Assembly: GCA_913050035.1 (NCBI GenBank)
Contig: CAJXAC010000014.1
Coordinates: 1-42,475, forward strand
Direction of reading: 5' to 3'
DNA: 42,475 bases
From: an uncultured Gammaproteobacteria bacterium
GTDB taxonomy: Bacteria > Pseudomonadota > Gammaproteobacteria > Pseudomonadales > Azotimanducaceae
In this document: positions 10,416 to 19,560 of the stretch, in pieces
How positions within the stretch are numbered: position 1 is the stretch's first letter
Layout of the letters: each line of letters begins with the position of its first letter
Program-made: the position numbers and the translations under genes
The notes under the pieces: generated by a model
What the model saw: the letters and a program-made list of their open reading frames with translations, nothing else
Database searches by the model: none
What the model was told of the DNA's origin: nothing

Positions 10416-10808
10416 ATGAATAGAAACGCCCCTGAAGAGATCGTCTATCACAAGATCGGCCATACCCTGGAGATCGCTTGGCCCGACGCAAGGTTTGATT
10501 TGCCGGCCGAGCTATTGCGTGTCTATTCGCCATCAGCAGAAGTGCGCGGCCATTCAGAACAAGAACGGGTACTGCAGACCGGTAAGAAGAATGTTGGCAT
10601 CAAAGCCATCGAAGCAATCGGCAACTACGCCATACGTATCACCTTCGACGACGGCCATGACAGCGGCATTTTTGCTTGGGACTATCTGTATGAACTGGGT
10701 AACAATCAGGCTCAACACTGGCAGGACTACCTGAGCGACCTAAAGCAAGCAAATGCTTCACGGCTGCCCACTATCCCGGTGGGTCAGTGGCAGCCAAACA
10801 AGTCTTGA
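10416..10808 (+). CDS. DUF971 family protein (gamma-butyrobetaine hydroxylase-like N-terminal domain)
   Basis: A 130-residue single-domain protein with the DUF971 pattern: LEIAWPDARFDLPAELLRVYSPSAEV near the start, GNYAIRITFDDGHDSGIFAWDYLYEL in the middle, and a short C-terminal tail. In longer proteins this zinc-binding fold precedes the oxygenase domain of gamma-butyrobetaine hydroxylase. As a stand-alone gene it is frequent next to hslVU and ubiE in proteobacteria, and its function is not established. It starts 17 bases after hslU and is probably in the same transcript. Confidence 0.88.
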   Translation: MNRNAPEEIVYHKIGHTLEIAWPDARFDLPAELLRVYSPSAEVRGHSEQERVLQTGKKNVGIKAIEAIGNYAIRITFDDGHDSGIFAWDYLYELGNNQAQHWQDYLSDLKQANASRLPTIPVGQWQPNKS

Positions 10809-10848
10809 GATGTAAGATCCTCGGCAAAAATTTAACCAGAGATAACCT

Positions 10849-11634
10849 ATGTCTTCTAAGCAACAACAATCAGACCCATCAGCAGAAGTGAATTTCGGCT
10901 ACCAAAAGGTCTCGGCAGCAGAAAAAACCGAGCGTGTTGGCGCGGTTTTTCGCGCCGTTGCGAAGCGCTACGATGTTATGAACGACATTATGTCATTGGG
11001 TACCCACCGTATCTTTAAGCGCATGGTGCTGCATATGTCAGGGCTACGCCAAGGCCATAAGGTTCTGGATCTTGCTGGCGGCACAGGCGATATGGCCGCG
11101 CTGTTTGCGGACGCCGTGGGTCCTCAGGGCGAAGTAGTGCTCGCGGATTTGAACGAGGACATGATGCGCGTTGGGCGTGATCGACTGCTGGATGATGGCC
11201 TTACACAAATTAGTTTTTGTCGTGCCCCCGCTGAGGCTCTGCCTTTTCCGGACCAACAGTTTGACTGTGCCTGTATCAGCTTTGGCCTGCGTAACTTTAC
11301 CGACAAAGACCAAGCGCTGCGCGAGCTACTACGCGTACTTAAACCCGGTGCTGCACTATTAGTCCTCGAGTTTTCAAAACCCACCGACCCACTGCTGGAA
11401 GGTGCATACAAAGCCTTCCAAACTCTTTGGCCACCTATTGGCAAAGCATTAGTCGGTGATGCCCAACCCTATCAATATCTAGTGGATTCCATTCGTGTGC
11501 ATCCCGATCAGAATGCATTACGCCAGATGTTCTCTGACGCTGGATTTGTCGACGCCGAATACCACAATTTATTGGGCGGCATCGCCGCTATACATCGCGG
11601 TTGCAAGCCTATGAATGACGGTCCAGCCGATTAA
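10849..11634 (+). CDS. ubiE: UbiE, demethylmenaquinol/ubiquinol C-methyltransferase
   Basis: An SAM-dependent C-methyltransferase that adds the ring C-methyl group in ubiquinone (and menaquinone) synthesis, 261 residues. Family landmarks are VFRAVAKRYDVMNDIMSLGTHRIFKR, the SAM-binding motif VLDLAGGTGDMA, DLNEDMMRVGRDR, and the signature CISFGLRNFTDKDQALRELLRVLKPGA. It heads the ubiE-ubiJ-ubiB cluster, with ubiJ starting 5 bases after its stop. The protein acts with the Ubi metabolon at the inner membrane. Confidence 0.97.
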   Translation: MSSKQQQSDPSAEVNFGYQKVSAAEKTERVGAVFRAVAKRYDVMNDIMSLGTHRIFKRMVLHMSGLRQGHKVLDLAGGTGDMAALFADAVGPQGEVVLADLNEDMMRVGRDRLLDDGLTQISFCRAPAEALPFPDQQFDCACISFGLRNFTDKDQALRELLRVLKPGAALLVLEFSKPTDPLLEGAYKAFQTLWPPIGKALVGDAQPYQYLVDSIRVHPDQNALRQMFSDAGFVDAEYHNLLGGIAAIHRGCKPMNDGPAD

Positions 11635-11639
11635 CGACA

Positions 11640-12263
11640 ATGAATTCGTCGGACTTATTCGAGCTTCTGCAGGATTGGGTAAATCAGCTGTCGCGATCCT
11701 GGTTAGCGTTGGATCCGCTGGTGCAACAAAGGCTCCAAAACTTGACCGGGCAAGTAATTGAAGTCGAATGTACACAGCCCGAGCTCACCGCCCACATTAC
11801 TGTTGTGGGCGCAAGCCTAGAATTAAGCCATGGAGCAGCAACAGCACCTAACGTGCAGTTGCGGGGCACCGCGCCAGCACTGGTTGGCCGCGCGCTATCT
11901 ATAGAAAGTAAAGCCGCCGTTGAAGTGAACGGCGACGAAACTCTACTTTTACAATTGCTTGAAATTCTAAGCGGCTATCGGCTTGATCCGACGCCTGCAC
12001 TCGCCAAGCTGATAGGTAATGATCCAGCACAGACCCTTAGCGCCGCCCTCGAATTAGGGGCGCAAACCACAATGGGACTGGTCGAAAGCGGAATTCACGA
12101 CCTAATGCAGCGAAGCACCGGCAGCCTACAGCGTCATTTCACCACTCGCAGCAATGCAGACGCACTGCAAAATCAACTGGATGATATGCGTCTTCGTATC
12201 GACCGTGCCGCAGCCCGCGTCCAGCAGCTCGAGCAATCCCCACGAAGTAGCGCTGAGCAATGA
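11640..12263 (+). CDS. ubiJ: UbiJ, SCP2-domain accessory factor of ubiquinone biosynthesis
   Basis: A 207-residue protein with an SCP2 lipid-binding domain in the first about 110 residues (LTAHITVVGASLELS...PNVQLRGTAPALVGRAL) and a helical C-terminus ending in a coiled coil (NALQNQLDDMRLRIDRAAARVQQLE type). UbiJ, with UbiK, scaffolds the soluble Ubi complex and presents the polyprenyl intermediates. Its identity rests on the domain plus placement between ubiE and ubiB. The stop overlaps the ubiB start by four bases (ATGA), implying translational coupling. Confidence 0.9.
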   Translation: MNSSDLFELLQDWVNQLSRSWLALDPLVQQRLQNLTGQVIEVECTQPELTAHITVVGASLELSHGAATAPNVQLRGTAPALVGRALSIESKAAVEVNGDETLLLQLLEILSGYRLDPTPALAKLIGNDPAQTLSAALELGAQTTMGLVESGIHDLMQRSTGSLQRHFTTRSNADALQNQLDDMRLRIDRAAARVQQLEQSPRSSAEQ

Positions 12264-13813
12264 CACTCCAACAGTGGATCGCGTTGGCGAGGTTAGGCCG
12301 GCACGCCCTTAGGCTCGGACTGCATCACTTTGTCGACGTTAACGAACTTCCAAACGGCTTGGGTAAGCGACTGCTGTCGGTGATGCAAAGACTCTTCCCC
12401 GCACCGGCGGATGACCAAGCCGCTCGGCTGTGTTCGACCGTAGAGTCTCTAGGGCCGGTTTACATTAAGTTAGGGCAGCTCTTATCAACACGTCCCGACT
12501 TATTACCGGCTGCCATCGTTGAGGCATTGACTAAGCTGCAAGATCGGGTCGATCCCATCGAGGCTTTTTTCGTTACCGAGGCCGTGAGCAATCGTCTAGG
12601 GCAACCGTTTGACGAGGTATTTCGCTCCATCGATCCTCAACCGCTGGCCAGTGCCTCTATCGCCCAAGTACACGCCGCGACTTTGCACAACGGTTCAGAA
12701 GTTGTGATCAAGTTAGTGCGGCCCGGTATTGCCCAGCGCATCAACGCGGATATGGACAACTTAGACGCACTGGCTGACTTTCTATGTCGCAACTCAGCCG
12801 TCGCTCGCAGGCTGCATTTAACTCGCATCATGCGCGACCATCGCACTGTGCTTAACCGCGAACTAGATATGTTTGCGGAAGGCCGCAATCAAATACAGCT
12901 ACGACGCAATTTCGCCGACTCTGACTTGTTATATGTGCCGCGAGTTTACAGCGAACATACCCGCCGCGACCTGTTGGTCATGGAGCGCGTCTACGGCGTG
13001 CCGATCGGCGAAGTGGAAACCTTGCGAGCCGCCAATGTAGATTTTCAAGTACTGGCTCATAAAGGCGTCGAAACATTCTTTACCCAAGTGTTTGAGCACA
13101 ACTTTTTCCATGCTGATATGCACCCTGGGAATATTCAGGTCGACATAACCGACCCCAGAAATCCAAGTTATATCGCCCTGGACTGTGCAATCGTTGGATC
13201 GCTGGATCGCCAAGACATCGACTACCTTGCGCAGAACATCCTGGCATTCTTCAACCGGGACTATCGCAGGGTTGTAGATTTGCACTTACGTTCGGGCTGG
13301 ATTCCTGCCACCACCGATGCGGATGCTTTCGAGCAAGTCATTGCCGAAGTCTGCGATCCTATTTTCAATAAACCACTGGCTGAAATTTCTTTCGCCGACT
13401 TTATGACCCAGCTGCTGCGCACGGCTGCCGATTTCGACATGGAGATACAGCCACAACTGGTGCTGTTGCAAAAAACTCTCCTGTATATCGAGGGTCTAGG
13501 TCGGCAGCTCTACCCAGAGTTAGACCTATGGAGTACTGCCTGGCCCTTTATGCAACGCTGGGCAACCCGCAACTTCGGGCCCATAGCGGTTATTACCCAA
13601 ATCCTCGAGCAAGCGCCGGAACTGGCGAGTAATATTTACCGACTGCCTGAACTATTGCGCCAAGATACACTACCTCTACGCATTGAGCTGGCTAAGCAAG
13701 ACCGAGTACTGGAGGATTTACAGCAGCGCCTAACGCACTTACGCCGCAATCAGCGGCTCGGCATTGGAGTTATCATCCTCATCACCGCAGCCGTGGCCAC
13801 AACACTAGCCTAG
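12260..13813 (+). CDS. ubiB: UbiB, atypical ABC1/ADCK-family kinase-like protein of ubiquinone biosynthesis
   Basis: A 517-residue member of the UbiB/Coq8 family. The diagnostic KxGQ motif is in YIKLGQLLSTRPD at about residues 72-84. The nucleotide-binding Ala-rich replacement of the P-loop is PLASASIAQVHAA, the ATP-contact Lys is in VVIKLVRPGI, and the metal site block is FFHADMHPGN. The last 20 or so residues form a membrane helix (LGIGVIILITAAVATTLA). UbiB is an ATPase thought to extract or deliver CoQ precursors rather than a protein kinase. It is the third gene of ubiE-ubiJ-ubiB. hisI, which often follows in Pseudomonas-like genomes, is absent and hisE comes next. Confidence 0.97.
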   Translation: MTLQQWIALARLGRHALRLGLHHFVDVNELPNGLGKRLLSVMQRLFPAPADDQAARLCSTVESLGPVYIKLGQLLSTRPDLLPAAIVEALTKLQDRVDPIEAFFVTEAVSNRLGQPFDEVFRSIDPQPLASASIAQVHAATLHNGSEVVIKLVRPGIAQRINADMDNLDALADFLCRNSAVARRLHLTRIMRDHRTVLNRELDMFAEGRNQIQLRRNFADSDLLYVPRVYSEHTRRDLLVMERVYGVPIGEVETLRAANVDFQVLAHKGVETFFTQVFEHNFFHADMHPGNIQVDITDPRNPSYIALDCAIVGSLDRQDIDYLAQNILAFFNRDYRRVVDLHLRSGWIPATTDADAFEQVIAEVCDPIFNKPLAEISFADFMTQLLRTAADFDMEIQPQLVLLQKTLLYIEGLGRQLYPELDLWSTAWPFMQRWATRNFGPIAVITQILEQAPELASNIYRLPELLRQDTLPLRIELAKQDRVLEDLQQRLTHLRRNQRLGIGVIILITAAVATTLA

Positions 13814-13850
13814 CGATAGGCTATATGACGCTTCGATTAAAGGAATGCGC

Positions 13851-14183
13851 ATGGATACTTTGCAACAACTTAACGACACCCTCATTAAGCGCAAGCTCGA
13901 TGACCCCAGCACATCTTACGTCGCCAGCCTGTACCAAGGGGGCGTGAATAAAATCGCGCAGAAGGTTGGCGAAGAAGCCACCGAAGTCGTGATCGCCGCC
14001 AAAGACGCGGCGGCTGATGCCGAGCAGAAGCCTGCACTTATCAGTGAGGTCGCCGATCTATGGTTTCATTCGCTAGTGCTGCTCAGTCATCTGGATCTCA
14101 GCGCGGATGACGTATTGCAAGAATTACAGCAGCGCTTCGGTGTCAGCGGTCACACCGAAAAAGCCAATCGCCCGGCCGGATAA
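13851..14183 (+). CDS. hisE: HisE, phosphoribosyl-ATP pyrophosphatase
   Basis: Hydrolyses phosphoribosyl-ATP to phosphoribosyl-AMP, the second step of histidine synthesis. The protein is 110 residues with the MazG-like all-alpha fold: IAQKVGEEATEVVIAAKD and EVADLWFHSLVLL supply the acidic metal ligands. Two ATGs are possible (13845 and 13851). The second is chosen because the AAAGGA ribosome site at 13839-13844 is then about 6 bases away. HisE is separate from HisI here, and hisI is not next to it, so the cyclohydrolase must be encoded elsewhere. tatA follows after 55 bases. Confidence 0.94.
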   Translation: MDTLQQLNDTLIKRKLDDPSTSYVASLYQGGVNKIAQKVGEEATEVVIAAKDAAADAEQKPALISEVADLWFHSLVLLSHLDLSADDVLQELQQRFGVSGHTEKANRPAG

Positions 14184-14238
14184 AACGTCGCTATAATACC
14201 TTTCACTTAATTGCCTAAACCCTAGATGGAGAAGAACT

Positions 14239-14475
14239 ATGTTCGGAGGATTCGGTATGACCGAGCTGTTGGTTATCCTCGCTATCGTGTTGCTGATCTT
14301 CGGCCCTAAACGCATCAAGAGCATTGGCTCAGACTTGGGCAGCGCCATTAAAGGGTTTCGTAAAGCAGTGACTGATGATGACCAAACCAAAGCACCTGAC
14401 AGTGCGGCTAAAGTTATAGACGGTGAGGCGGACACGGCCAATCCATCCACTAGCGACGAGAAGCACAACGTCTGA
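14239..14475 (+). CDS. tatA: TatA, pore-forming subunit of the twin-arginine translocase
   Basis: A 78-residue protein with a short periplasmic N-terminus, one membrane helix (MTELLVILAIVLLIFGP), the FGPKRI hinge, an amphipathic helix (IGSDLGSAIKGFRKAV) and an acidic disordered tail. TatA oligomerises to let folded, often cofactor-containing proteins cross the inner membrane. It is the first gene of tatABC, with a GGAG ribosome site before ATG. Confidence 0.97.
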   Translation: MFGGFGMTELLVILAIVLLIFGPKRIKSIGSDLGSAIKGFRKAVTDDDQTKAPDSAAKVIDGEADTANPSTSDEKHNV

Positions 14476-14522
14476 AACGCCGATACGTCGGCTACGGCGC
14501 CCCATCAGTCTAAGAGGCCTCT

Positions 14523-14933
14523 ATGTTTCCTGATTTTGGTAGCCTAGAAATCCTATTGATCTTGGTCGTTACACTGTTAGTGATCGGCCCCGAAAAGCTG
14601 CCCGAAACTCTTCGCGCATTGGGTCTATGGTTTGGCCGTTTGAGTCGCTCCTTCAATAGCGTGAAGTCCGAAATAGAAAAAGAAATTGGTATGGACGATG
14701 TGCGCCGGCAGTTGCACAACGAGGCTGTGATGCAAGAAATGAAGCGCATCGAAGATGAGGTCAAAGGTGCCATCGATCCGGTCACCCAACCCGTAAGCAT
14801 TGATCCTGCAGCTGATCATTCTGAAACAACAGAGGTCGCGAGTGCACCGAAACCCGTTAGTGAGGCCGAACTAGAGGCCCAGCACGCCAGCAAACTGAAA
14901 CAGGCGTCCACTGGTAACAACCAAGAAGTTTAG
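14523..14933 (+). CDS. tatB: TatB, receptor subunit of the twin-arginine translocase
   Basis: A 136-residue TatA-like protein with the TatB features: MFPDFGSLEILLILVVTLLVIGPEKLPETLRALG, in which Glu replaces the polar residue of TatA in the helix and GPEKLP is the hinge. A long amphipathic helix and a variable acidic tail follow. With TatC it forms the signal-peptide receptor. It lies 47 bases after tatA and 13 bases before tatC. Confidence 0.97.
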   Translation: MFPDFGSLEILLILVVTLLVIGPEKLPETLRALGLWFGRLSRSFNSVKSEIEKEIGMDDVRRQLHNEAVMQEMKRIEDEVKGAIDPVTQPVSIDPAADHSETTEVASAPKPVSEAELEAQHASKLKQASTGNNQEV

Positions 14934-14946
14934 TCAACCGCACCCT

Positions 14947-15723
14947 ATGACGTCCCAGAATAAAGACGACAACGCCGTCGACCAGAAACAACAACCGTTT
15001 CTTGAACACATCGTAGAACTGCGCTCTCGCATCCTGCGCTCATTAGGGTTCGTTGCGGTGTTATTTTTGCCAATCTATTACTTTGCAGAGCCGCTATTCG
15101 CCTGGGTCGCAGACCCGCTAATGAGCCGTTTACCCGCAGGCGCTGGAATGATCGCGACACAGGTAGCTTCGCCCTTCTTGGCGCCATTCAAGCTCGCCAT
15201 TTACGCGGCGATTTTTGTCGGCGTGCCGTTCCTCCTGCATCAACTCTGGTCATTCGTGTCACCTGGCCTGTATCGCCACGAAAAACGTTTTGCCTTGCCA
15301 CTACTGGTCTCGAGCGTGGTGTTATTTTACTGCGGTATGGCGTTCAGCTACTTCCTAGTGTTTCCCATTGTGTTCACCTTCTTTATCGAAATCAGCCCTA
15401 CGGGCATCAGCATGATGACCGACATTAACCAGTACCTAGACTTCGTTATGAAGATGTTTTTGGCTTTTGGGCTGGCATTCGAAATACCTGTGGCGACCCT
15501 ATTGATGGTGTGGTCAGGACTGACAACCCCAGAAGCCATGGCTGCAAAGCGCCCCTACATTATTATTGGCTGTTTCGTGCTAGGAATGTTTCTAACGCCA
15601 CCAGACGTGGTTTCGCAACTTCTGCTGGCGCTACCCATGTGGTTACTGTTTGAGGTTGGTGTTGTACTGGCGAAATTTGTCAGCCGCAAAGAGGCAACCA
15701 AGGGCGACCACGAAGCTGGTTAA
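14947..15723 (+). CDS. tatC: TatC, multispanning receptor of the twin-arginine translocase
   Basis: A 258-residue inner-membrane protein with six hydrophobic segments. Conserved TatC blocks are FLEHIVELRSRILRS at the N-terminus (signal-peptide contact Glu), the LWSFVSPGLYRHEKR loop, FGLAFEIPVATLLMVWSGL, and the C-terminal FLTPPDVVSQLLLALPMWLLFEVG. It recognises the twin-arginine signal. It is the last gene of tatABC and converges with dtd 17 bases downstream. Confidence 0.98.
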   Translation: MTSQNKDDNAVDQKQQPFLEHIVELRSRILRSLGFVAVLFLPIYYFAEPLFAWVADPLMSRLPAGAGMIATQVASPFLAPFKLAIYAAIFVGVPFLLHQLWSFVSPGLYRHEKRFALPLLVSSVVLFYCGMAFSYFLVFPIVFTFFIEISPTGISMMTDINQYLDFVMKMFLAFGLAFEIPVATLLMVWSGLTTPEAMAAKRPYIIIGCFVLGMFLTPPDVVSQLLLALPMWLLFEVGVVLAKFVSRKEATKGDHEAG

Positions 15724-15740
15724 GCCACGTGTCCGGGCGA

Positions 15741-16169
15741 CTATAGGGTCAGGGTAAAGGGGCCATCGTTAACCAAGCTCACCTGCATATCCGCCGCAAA
15801 TTCGCCGCTTTGCACAGGCACCGCCGCAGCGAACCGCTGGACTACCTCTTGATACAAGCGCTGCGCTTCGCCTGGGGCCGCAGCAGCACTGAAGGATGGC
15901 CGCCGGCCGCGTTGGGTCTCGGCCAATAAAGTGAACTGAGAGACCACTAATACCGAGCCATTTACCTGACGGATGTCGTAGTCGAGTTTACCGTGTTCAT
16001 TCGCGAACAAACGCAACCCTAGGACTTTATCCACTAACCCCGCGACTTGAGCTTCGTCATCGCCCTTCTCTACCCCGACCAAGAGCAGATAGCCACGACC
16101 AATTACGCCCACAACCTCCGAATCGATCGCCACCGAGGCGCTGAGGACGCGTTGTAAAACGGCTTTCAT
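15741..16169 (-). CDS. dtd: D-aminoacyl-tRNA deacylase
   Basis: Removes D-amino acids and mischarged glycine from tRNA. At 142 residues it is the standard DTD1 length. The cross-subunit Gly-cisPro motif is in the C-terminal LVNDGPFTLTL and the SQFTLLA motif in VLVVSQFTLLAETQRGRRPSF. The N-terminus MKAVLQRVLSASVAIDSEVVG is typical. It lies 13 bases downstream of typA on the same strand and probably shares its transcript. Confidence 0.97.
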   Translation of the reverse strand: MKAVLQRVLSASVAIDSEVVGVIGRGYLLLVGVEKGDDEAQVAGLVDKVLGLRLFANEHGKLDYDIRQVNGSVLVVSQFTLLAETQRGRRPSFSAAAAPGEAQRLYQEVVQRFAAAVPVQSGEFAADMQVSLVNDGPFTLTL

Positions 16170-16182
16170 GGGACCAAGGAAA

Positions 16183-17982
16183 CTAGGCGCGTTTGCGTTC
16201 GTGCTCTTTTAGCAACATTTTACGGATGCGAATGCCCTTCGGGGTTACTTCAACCAATTCGTCGTCGTCAATGAACTCTAGTGCCTGCTCGAGGGTGAAC
16301 TGCAATGCATTGGTCAAAATAATCGCTTCATCTGTACCGGATGCTCGGACATTCGTCAGCTTCTTCTCTTTTAAAGGGTTCACAGTCAAATCGTTAGAAC
16401 GGCTGTGAATACCCACGATCATGCCCTCGTAAATGACATCGTTAGGTTTAACCATCATGCGCCCACGATTTTGCAGATTAAACAATGCAAAAGAGACCGC
16501 CTTACCTTGGGCATTAGAAATCAATACACCGTTTTTGCGACTGCCAATGTCATCGGTAAGCTTTGGTCCAAATCCTGCTGACGCAAACGACATAATGCCT
16601 GTACCGGAGGTCTGGGAAAGGAATACCGGTCGATAGCCCATGACCCCACGACTGGGTATTCGAAACTGCAAACGCACCCGGCCCTTGCCGTCAGGCTGCA
16701 TTTCTTGCAACTCACCGCGCCGGTCACCAAGACTCTCCATTACCTTGCCTTGGTGTTCTTCCTCAATATCGATAATTAAGGTTTCATACGGCTCTTGAAC
16801 AACGCCATCTACTTCCCGAAAGATAACTTGAGGACGCGATACCGCAATTTCAAATCCCTCTCGGCGCATGGTCTCTATCAGCACTGACAAGTGTAGTTCG
16901 CCGCGTCCAGAAACCCGGAAGCGATCCGGATCAGGGGTATCGGTAACCGACAATGCCACATTGTGCAGACTTTCGGTGTACAAGCGCTCGCGAATTTGCC
17001 GGCTGGTCAGAAACTTCCCATCCTTTCCCGATAACGGCGAATTGTTGACACAGAACATCATCGTTAGCGTAGGCTCATCCACAGATAAAGCCGGCATGGG
17101 GTCTACTTTATCCAACGCACACAGGGTGTCGGAGATATTGATTTTATCAACGCCCGTTAGACAAATAATATCGCCGGCATTCGCCGATTCAGTTTCAACC
17201 CGCTCGAGTCCGCGATGAGTATAGAGGTTGGCGATTTTTGCTTTGCGCTCGTTACCCTCGCGGTCCACGACGGCCACCTGCTGGTTACGCACAACCTGGC
17301 CACGTGTGATGCGCCCAATGCCGATCACACCCTCGTAGGTGGAATAGTCCAACGAACTGATCTGCATTTGAAAAGCACCTGTAGCATCCACTTGGGGTGG
17401 CGGCACTTCATCAACAATCATGTCCAAGAGTGATGTCATATCCGTGCCGATCGCATCCAATTCCAGACCCGCGACACCGTTGATGGCTGAAGCATAGACG
17501 GTAGAAAAGTCCAACTGCTCGTCAGAACCACCAAGGCTGTCGAACAAATCAAAGACTTCATCAATCACCCGATATGGTTCGCTGCCATCGCGGTCAATCT
17601 TATTCACCACAACAATGGGTCTAAGGCCGTAACTAAATGCTTTCTGAGTAACAAAGCGAGTTTGCGGCATCGGCCCGTCAACCGCGTCCACCAGCAGCAG
17701 TACCGCATCGACCATTGACAGGATCCGTTCAACCTCACCACCAAAATCCGCGTGGCCTGGTGTATCGACAATATTGATGCGGGTATCTCGGTATTCGATT
17801 GCGGTGTTTTTGGCGAGAATCGTAATACCCCGCTCTTTTTCGAGATCATTGCTGTCCATAACCCGCTCCGCGGTATTGCCAGTCAGCAAGCCTGTTTGCT
17901 GCAACAGGCAATCCACTAAGGTGGTTTTGCCATGATCGACGTGAGCGATAATCGCAATGTTACGAACGGTCGGATTGGACAC
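16183..17982 (-). CDS. typA: TypA/BipA, ribosome-associated translational GTPase
   Basis: A 599-residue EF-G-like GTPase involved in 50S assembly and stress responses. The G motifs are [10 protein letters not shown] (G1), GITI (G2), [14 protein letters not shown] (G3) and NKIDR (G4). The C-terminus carries the BipA-specific domain ([16 protein letters not shown]...EHERKRA). The start is GTG at 17982, with an AAGGAAG site 7 bases upstream. As in enterobacteria, typA is divergent from the glutamine synthetase gene of the glnA-ntrB-ntrC locus. That supports reading the next three genes as the syntenic equivalent of glnALG. Confidence 0.98.
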   Translation of the reverse strand: MSNPTVRNIAIIAHVDHGKTTLVDCLLQQTGLLTGNTAERVMDSNDLEKERGITILAKNTAIEYRDTRINIVDTPGHADFGGEVERILSMVDAVLLLVDAVDGPMPQTRFVTQKAFSYGLRPIVVVNKIDRDGSEPYRVIDEVFDLFDSLGGSDEQLDFSTVYASAINGVAGLELDAIGTDMTSLLDMIVDEVPPPQVDATGAFQMQISSLDYSTYEGVIGIGRITRGQVVRNQQVAVVDREGNERKAKIANLYTHRGLERVETESANAGDIICLTGVDKINISDTLCALDKVDPMPALSVDEPTLTMMFCVNNSPLSGKDGKFLTSRQIRERLYTESLHNVALSVTDTPDPDRFRVSGRGELHLSVLIETMRREGFEIAVSRPQVIFREVDGVVQEPYETLIIDIEEEHQGKVMESLGDRRGELQEMQPDGKGRVRLQFRIPSRGVMGYRPVFLSQTSGTGIMSFASAGFGPKLTDDIGSRKNGVLISNAQGKAVSFALFNLQNRGRMMVKPNDVIYEGMIVGIHSRSNDLTVNPLKEKKLTNVRASGTDEAIILTNALQFTLEQALEFIDDDELVEVTPKGIRIRKMLLKEHERKRA

Positions 17983-18225
17983 AGAAGCGCTTCCTTTTTT
18001 TATAACGCAGATTAACTTCGCTGCAACAAAGGCCTAATCCTTTCAGATACCAGTGATTGAACGGCTGAATCGGACCCATGAGCGAGCGACGCGCGATTAT
18101 GGCGTAAGCATCCAGCGCTGTCGCGTCAAACTCGCTTGTTAGTGCGCAGATTGGTAACAGTCCAACAAAAGCATCCGGTTCGACTAAGAATTTTCTCAAT
18201 CGGGGATAATTTTACGCACCCCTTC

Positions 18226-18240
18226 GCACCAGAATGGTGC
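18226..18240. promoter_or_regulatory. NtrC-type enhancer site 1 upstream of the glutamine synthetase gene
   Basis: GCACC-AGAAT-GGTGC is a perfect palindrome of the NtrC half-site (consensus TGCACC-N5-GGTGCA core). It lies about 120-130 bases upstream of the sigma-54 promoter, the usual enhancer distance. Confidence 0.82.
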
Positions 18241-18286
18241 TAATATGAGCCTCGGAACGTGCACGCGCCCAGATACGAGGCAAAAA

Positions 18287-18301
18287 GCCCATTAGTGGTG
18301 C
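18287..18301. promoter_or_regulatory. Weaker NtrC-type enhancer site 2
   Basis: GCCCA-TTAGT-GGTGC has one perfect half-site and one degenerate half-site. It lies 61 bases (about six helical turns) from site 1, between site 1 and the sigma-54 promoter, as expected for a paired NtrC enhancer. Confidence 0.5.
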
Positions 18302-18352
18302 ACGCTTTAATTGGGAAGGTACTAAAAACAACAGCTTAGCGACGAATGAGCG

Positions 18353-18368
18353 TGGCATATTTCTTGCT
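18353..18368 (+). promoter_or_regulatory. Sigma-54 promoter of the glutamine synthetase gene
   Basis: TGGCATATTTCTTGCT fits the -24/-12 consensus TGGCAC-N5-TTGCW at every invariant position (GG at 18354-18355, GC at 18366-18367, correct spacing). Transcription should start near 18380. Confidence 0.82.
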
Positions 18369-18496
18369 GACTCCTCGTTGCCGCCCTTGAAGGGTGGGCA
18401 TGCTGATACTCGACATGAGCTTGAATGCTGCGAACGCCGACTAGCCCGGGTTTGCGCCCGACTAGGCCATGATCAAAGTCTAATAAGGAGACAAGA

Positions 18497-19507
18497 ATGA
18501 AATCAAAACTGGAATACATCTGGCTGGACGGCAGTGCGCCAACCCAGGGCCTACGCAGCAAAACCCAAATTCGGGAGAACTTCGGCGGCACCCTTGAAGA
18601 GTGCCCCATGTGGTCCTTCGACGGCAGCTCAACTGCGCAAGCTGAAGGCAACTCATCAGATTGCTTACTTAAGCCAGTAGCTATCTTTCCAGACCCAGAC
18701 CGCCAGAACGCTTACTTGGTCATGACCGAGGTACTTAACGCTGATGGAACACCTCACGCCACTAATGGTCGCGCGACCATTGATGACGACGACGACGATT
18801 TCTGGTTCGGCTTCGAACAGGAATATTTCCTGTGGGATGTGGATACACAGCTACCTCCGGGCTTCCCTGCTGGCGGCTTCCCCGCACCTCAAGGCCCTTA
18901 TTACTGCTCCGTTGGAGCGGCCAATGCATTCGGTCGCGACTGCATCGAAGAGCATTTTGACCTATGTCTAGAAGCAGGCATTAATGTTGAAGGCATTAAC
19001 GCAGAAGTGGCTGCCGGTCAGTGGGAATTTCAGGTCTTCGCTAAAGGCGCAAAGCGCGCCGGCGACGAAACTTGGGTTGCTCGCTACCTGCTAGAACGTA
19101 CCGGCGAAAAATATGGCTACGGCATCAATTATCATCCTAAGCCCTTCGGCGAATTAGACTGGAACGGCTCTGGCATGCACGCCAACTTCTCCAACGGTGT
19201 TATGCGTGAAAACGGTGACGAAGGCATCTTTACTAAGATTTGCGAAAATTTCGGTCGCAACATCGAACGCCACATGAGTGTTTATGGCGCAGATAACGAT
19301 CAGCGACTCACCGGCAAACACGAAACTCAGTCCATTGACGAATTCAGCTACGGAGTATCCGATCGTGGCGCCTCTATTCGGGTTCCAATTGGCACCGTTG
19401 AAGACGGCTGGAAAGGTCGCCTAGAAGACCGACGCACTGCGTCCAACGCGGATCCATATAAAGTGGCCGCAGCAATCATCAAAACCTCGAAAGAGGCCTT
19501 GGCCTAG
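18497..19507 (+). CDS. Glutamine synthetase, type II (eukaryotic-type GSII)
   Basis: Makes glutamine from glutamate, ammonia and ATP. At 336 residues it is the short GSII class, far from the roughly 470 residues of GSI. The beta-grasp domain starts YIWLDGSAPTQGLRSKT and CPMWSFDGSSTAQAEG. The catalytic domain has GFEQEYFLWD (metal Glu), GPYYCSVGAANAFGRD, GINAEVAAGQWEFQV, and HPKPFGELDWNGSGMHANFS. GSII has no adenylylation loop, so the usual GlnE control is not expected. The start has a strong AAGGAG site. It lies between divergent typA and downstream ntrB-ntrC, the place normally held by GSI glnA, and carries NtrC/sigma-54 control elements. A strong terminator follows. A second, GSI-type gene may exist outside the window. 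Confidence 0.95.
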   Translation: MKSKLEYIWLDGSAPTQGLRSKTQIRENFGGTLEECPMWSFDGSSTAQAEGNSSDCLLKPVAIFPDPDRQNAYLVMTEVLNADGTPHATNGRATIDDDDDDFWFGFEQEYFLWDVDTQLPPGFPAGGFPAPQGPYYCSVGAANAFGRDCIEEHFDLCLEAGINVEGINAEVAAGQWEFQVFAKGAKRAGDETWVARYLLERTGEKYGYGINYHPKPFGELDWNGSGMHANFSNGVMRENGDEGIFTKICENFGRNIERHMSVYGADNDQRLTGKHETQSIDEFSYGVSDRGASIRVPIGTVEDGWKGRLEDRRTASNADPYKVAAAIIKTSKEALA

Positions 19508-19523
19508 CTCGGTTTTGATCTGC

Positions 19524-19560
19524 AACAAAAAGGCGGGCTTTTAGCCCGCCTTTTTGTTTG
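19524..19560 (+). terminator. Rho-independent terminator after the glutamine synthetase gene
   Basis: A 12-bp stem, AAAAAGGCGGGC with GCCCGCCTTTTT, around a short TTTTA loop and running into a T-rich tract. It begins 17 bases after the stop codon, so ntrBC needs its own promoter or read-through. Confidence 0.93.

Larger units (their letters stand above)
17983..18496. other. 514-base divergent regulatory region between typA and the glutamine synthetase gene
   Basis: No gene is supported here. The glnA-proximal half holds an exact NtrC-type palindrome (18226-18240), a weaker second one (18287-18301) and a sigma-54 promoter (18353-18368), each listed separately. The typA-proximal part should contain the typA promoter, but I see no convincing boxes. 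About 110 bases of untranslated leader separate the predicted sigma-54 start from the glutamine synthetase ATG. Confidence 0.8.
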
